A stretch of 7,488 nt of DNA. It comes from Chromatocurvus sp046260215 (GTDB lineage Bacteria; Pseudomonadota; Gammaproteobacteria; Pseudomonadales; Halieaceae). Shown here in pieces: positions 6,669 through 7,488 of this stretch. The position numbers and the translations under genes were made by a program. The notes under the pieces were generated by a model. It did no database searches. It was not told where the DNA came from and saw only the letters and a program-made list of their open reading frames with translations. The stretch spans positions 1 to 7,488 of the forward strand of contig JBHEPQ010000134.1 in NCBI GenBank assembly GCA_046260215.1, in the 5' to 3' direction. Position 1 is the stretch's first letter. Each line of letters opens with the position of its first letter.

Positions 6669-7488
6669 ATGGATGGTTCTCGACTGATTCTCGTTCTCGG
6701 CGACCAGCTGTCGCTGCAAAACCCCGCCCTCGCGGACGCGCGGCCGGGCATCGATACGGTGCTGCTGGCGGAAGTTGCCGAAGAAGCGGGTTATGTGCCG
6801 CATAATCGCCATAAGCTCGTCCTGATCTTCGCCGCCATGCGCCACTTCGCCGATGCACTGCGCGAGGCGGGGTTTGACGTCGTGTACATCACGCTGGATC
6901 AGGGCGTCGGGTCATTGCTCGACGCGGTTGAAACCGCGCTCAGTGCTTTGCCTGATCATAGCGAACTGCACTGCTGCGAGCCCGGTGAATACCGCCTGCA
7001 GGATGCCATGCGCGGCTGGCAGAAATCGCTGGGCCGGCCGGTGACGATCCACGCTGACAGCCGCTTCCTCGCCTCACATGAGGATTTTGAGCGCTGGGCG
7101 AAAGGGCGCAAACAGCTGCGTATGGAGTATTTTTACCGCGAGATGCGCAAGCGCTACGAGCTGCTCCTGGACGCCGACGGCAAACCCGAGGGCGGCCAGT
7201 GGAACTACGACGCCGACAATCGCAGTGGCTGGCGCAACCAGGAAGAGGTGCCGGAGCGACCGTGTAACGCACCCGATGCCATCACCCGGGAAGTTATCGC
7301 TGAAGTGAGTGCCCGCTTCCCCGACAACCCGGGTGATCTTGAGCACTTCCGCCTTGGGGTCACGGCAGAGGCGGCGCAGGCGGATTTCCGCTGGTTCTGC
7401 GACAACGCGCTGGGCCGTTTCGGCACCTATCAGGACGCCCTGGCGGAAGAGTCGCTGTGGCTCTATCACAGCCTGGTTTCCATGTACC
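6669..7488 (+). CDS. Photolyase/cryptochrome, FeS-BCP (PhrB/CryB) group, 5' portion
   Basis: The first 273 residues of a flavoprotein that runs off the window; the family is usually about 500 residues. It matches the bacterial (6-4) photolyase PhrB of Agrobacterium in pattern (from memory): L-I-L-V-L-G-D-Q-L (6-14), a V-P-H-N-R-H-K segment (43-49), A-A-M-R-H-F (55-60), E-P-G-E-Y (104-108), the strongly conserved M-E-Y-F-Y-R-E-M-R (152-160), and G-G-Q-W-N-Y-D-A-D-N-R (175-185). Residues 1-130 form the Rossmann-like antenna domain, after which the helical FAD domain begins. Known members carry FAD, a 4Fe-4S cluster and a lumazine antenna and repair (6-4) photoproducts or act as photoreceptors. 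The cluster cysteines lie beyond the window, so repair versus signalling cannot be decided. The start is the ATG 3 bases after the ABC1 stop; a weak GGG precedes it, suggesting dependence on upstream translation. Confidence 0.92.
   Translation, partial: MDGSRLILVLGDQLSLQNPALADARPGIDTVLLAEVAEEAGYVPHNRHKLVLIFAAMRHFADALREAGFDVVYITLDQGVGSLLDAVETALSALPDHSELHCCEPGEYRLQDAMRGWQKSLGRPVTIHADSRFLASHEDFERWAKGRKQLRMEYFYREMRKRYELLLDADGKPEGGQWNYDADNRSGWRNQEEVPERPCNAPDAITREVIAEVSARFPDNPGDLEHFRLGVTAEAAQADFRWFCDNALGRFGTYQDALAEESLWLYHSLVSMY

Noticed and set aside
5898..6845. A 315-residue open frame on the minus strand
   Set aside because: It is opposite the second ABC1 gene and the photolyase start, is His/Gln/Arg-rich and has no family motif; it is a shadow of codon bias.

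Overview
The window is GC-rich and almost entirely coding on the + strand: seven genes, all read left to right. The only gap of any size is 85 bases (3846-3930). GTG starts overlapping TGA stops, purine-rich Shine-Dalgarno sites, a COQ8/ADCK3-like ubiquinone-type ABC1 protein and an FeS-type photolyase suggest a ubiquinone-using Gram-negative proteobacterium. A marine or soil gammaproteobacterium is plausible, but the sequence does not fix the taxon. I see no mobile element, CRISPR array, RNA gene or sign of recent transfer.

Left half (1-3845), a probable acyl-CoA catabolism operon: (1) the 3' part of an acyl-CoA dehydrogenase (ACAD) whose predicted catalytic Glu lies at the isovaleryl-CoA-dehydrogenase position; (2) a small glutathione S-transferase-like protein, joined to it by a GTGA stop/start overlap; (3) and (4) two ACAD-family genes 9 bases apart. 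In this pair the first keeps the catalytic Glu but lacks the R-x-x-F-G FAD-contact motif. The second keeps R-x-x-F-G but has no catalytic Glu at either known position. This is the pattern expected of a heteromeric (alpha2beta2) ACAD like the mycobacterial FadE26-27 and FadE28-29 enzymes. The acyl-CoA substrate cannot be read from the sequence.

Right half (3931-7488), after a short gap with a possible -10 element just before the start codon: two tandem ABC1/AarF/UbiB-family atypical kinases joined by another GTGA overlap, then, 3 bases later, the 5' part of a photolyase/cryptochrome of the bacterial (6-4)/FeS-BCP (PhrB/CryB) group. The second ABC1 protein resembles mitochondrial COQ8/ADCK3 along its length and neither has the C-terminal membrane helices of canonical UbiB. 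The photolyase runs off the window, so its FeS-cluster cysteines are not visible.

The two halves probably form separate transcription units. No wholly new system is evident. The observations most worth following are the complementary split of active-site motifs between the paired ACADs and the tandem COQ8-like kinases packed against a photolyase gene.
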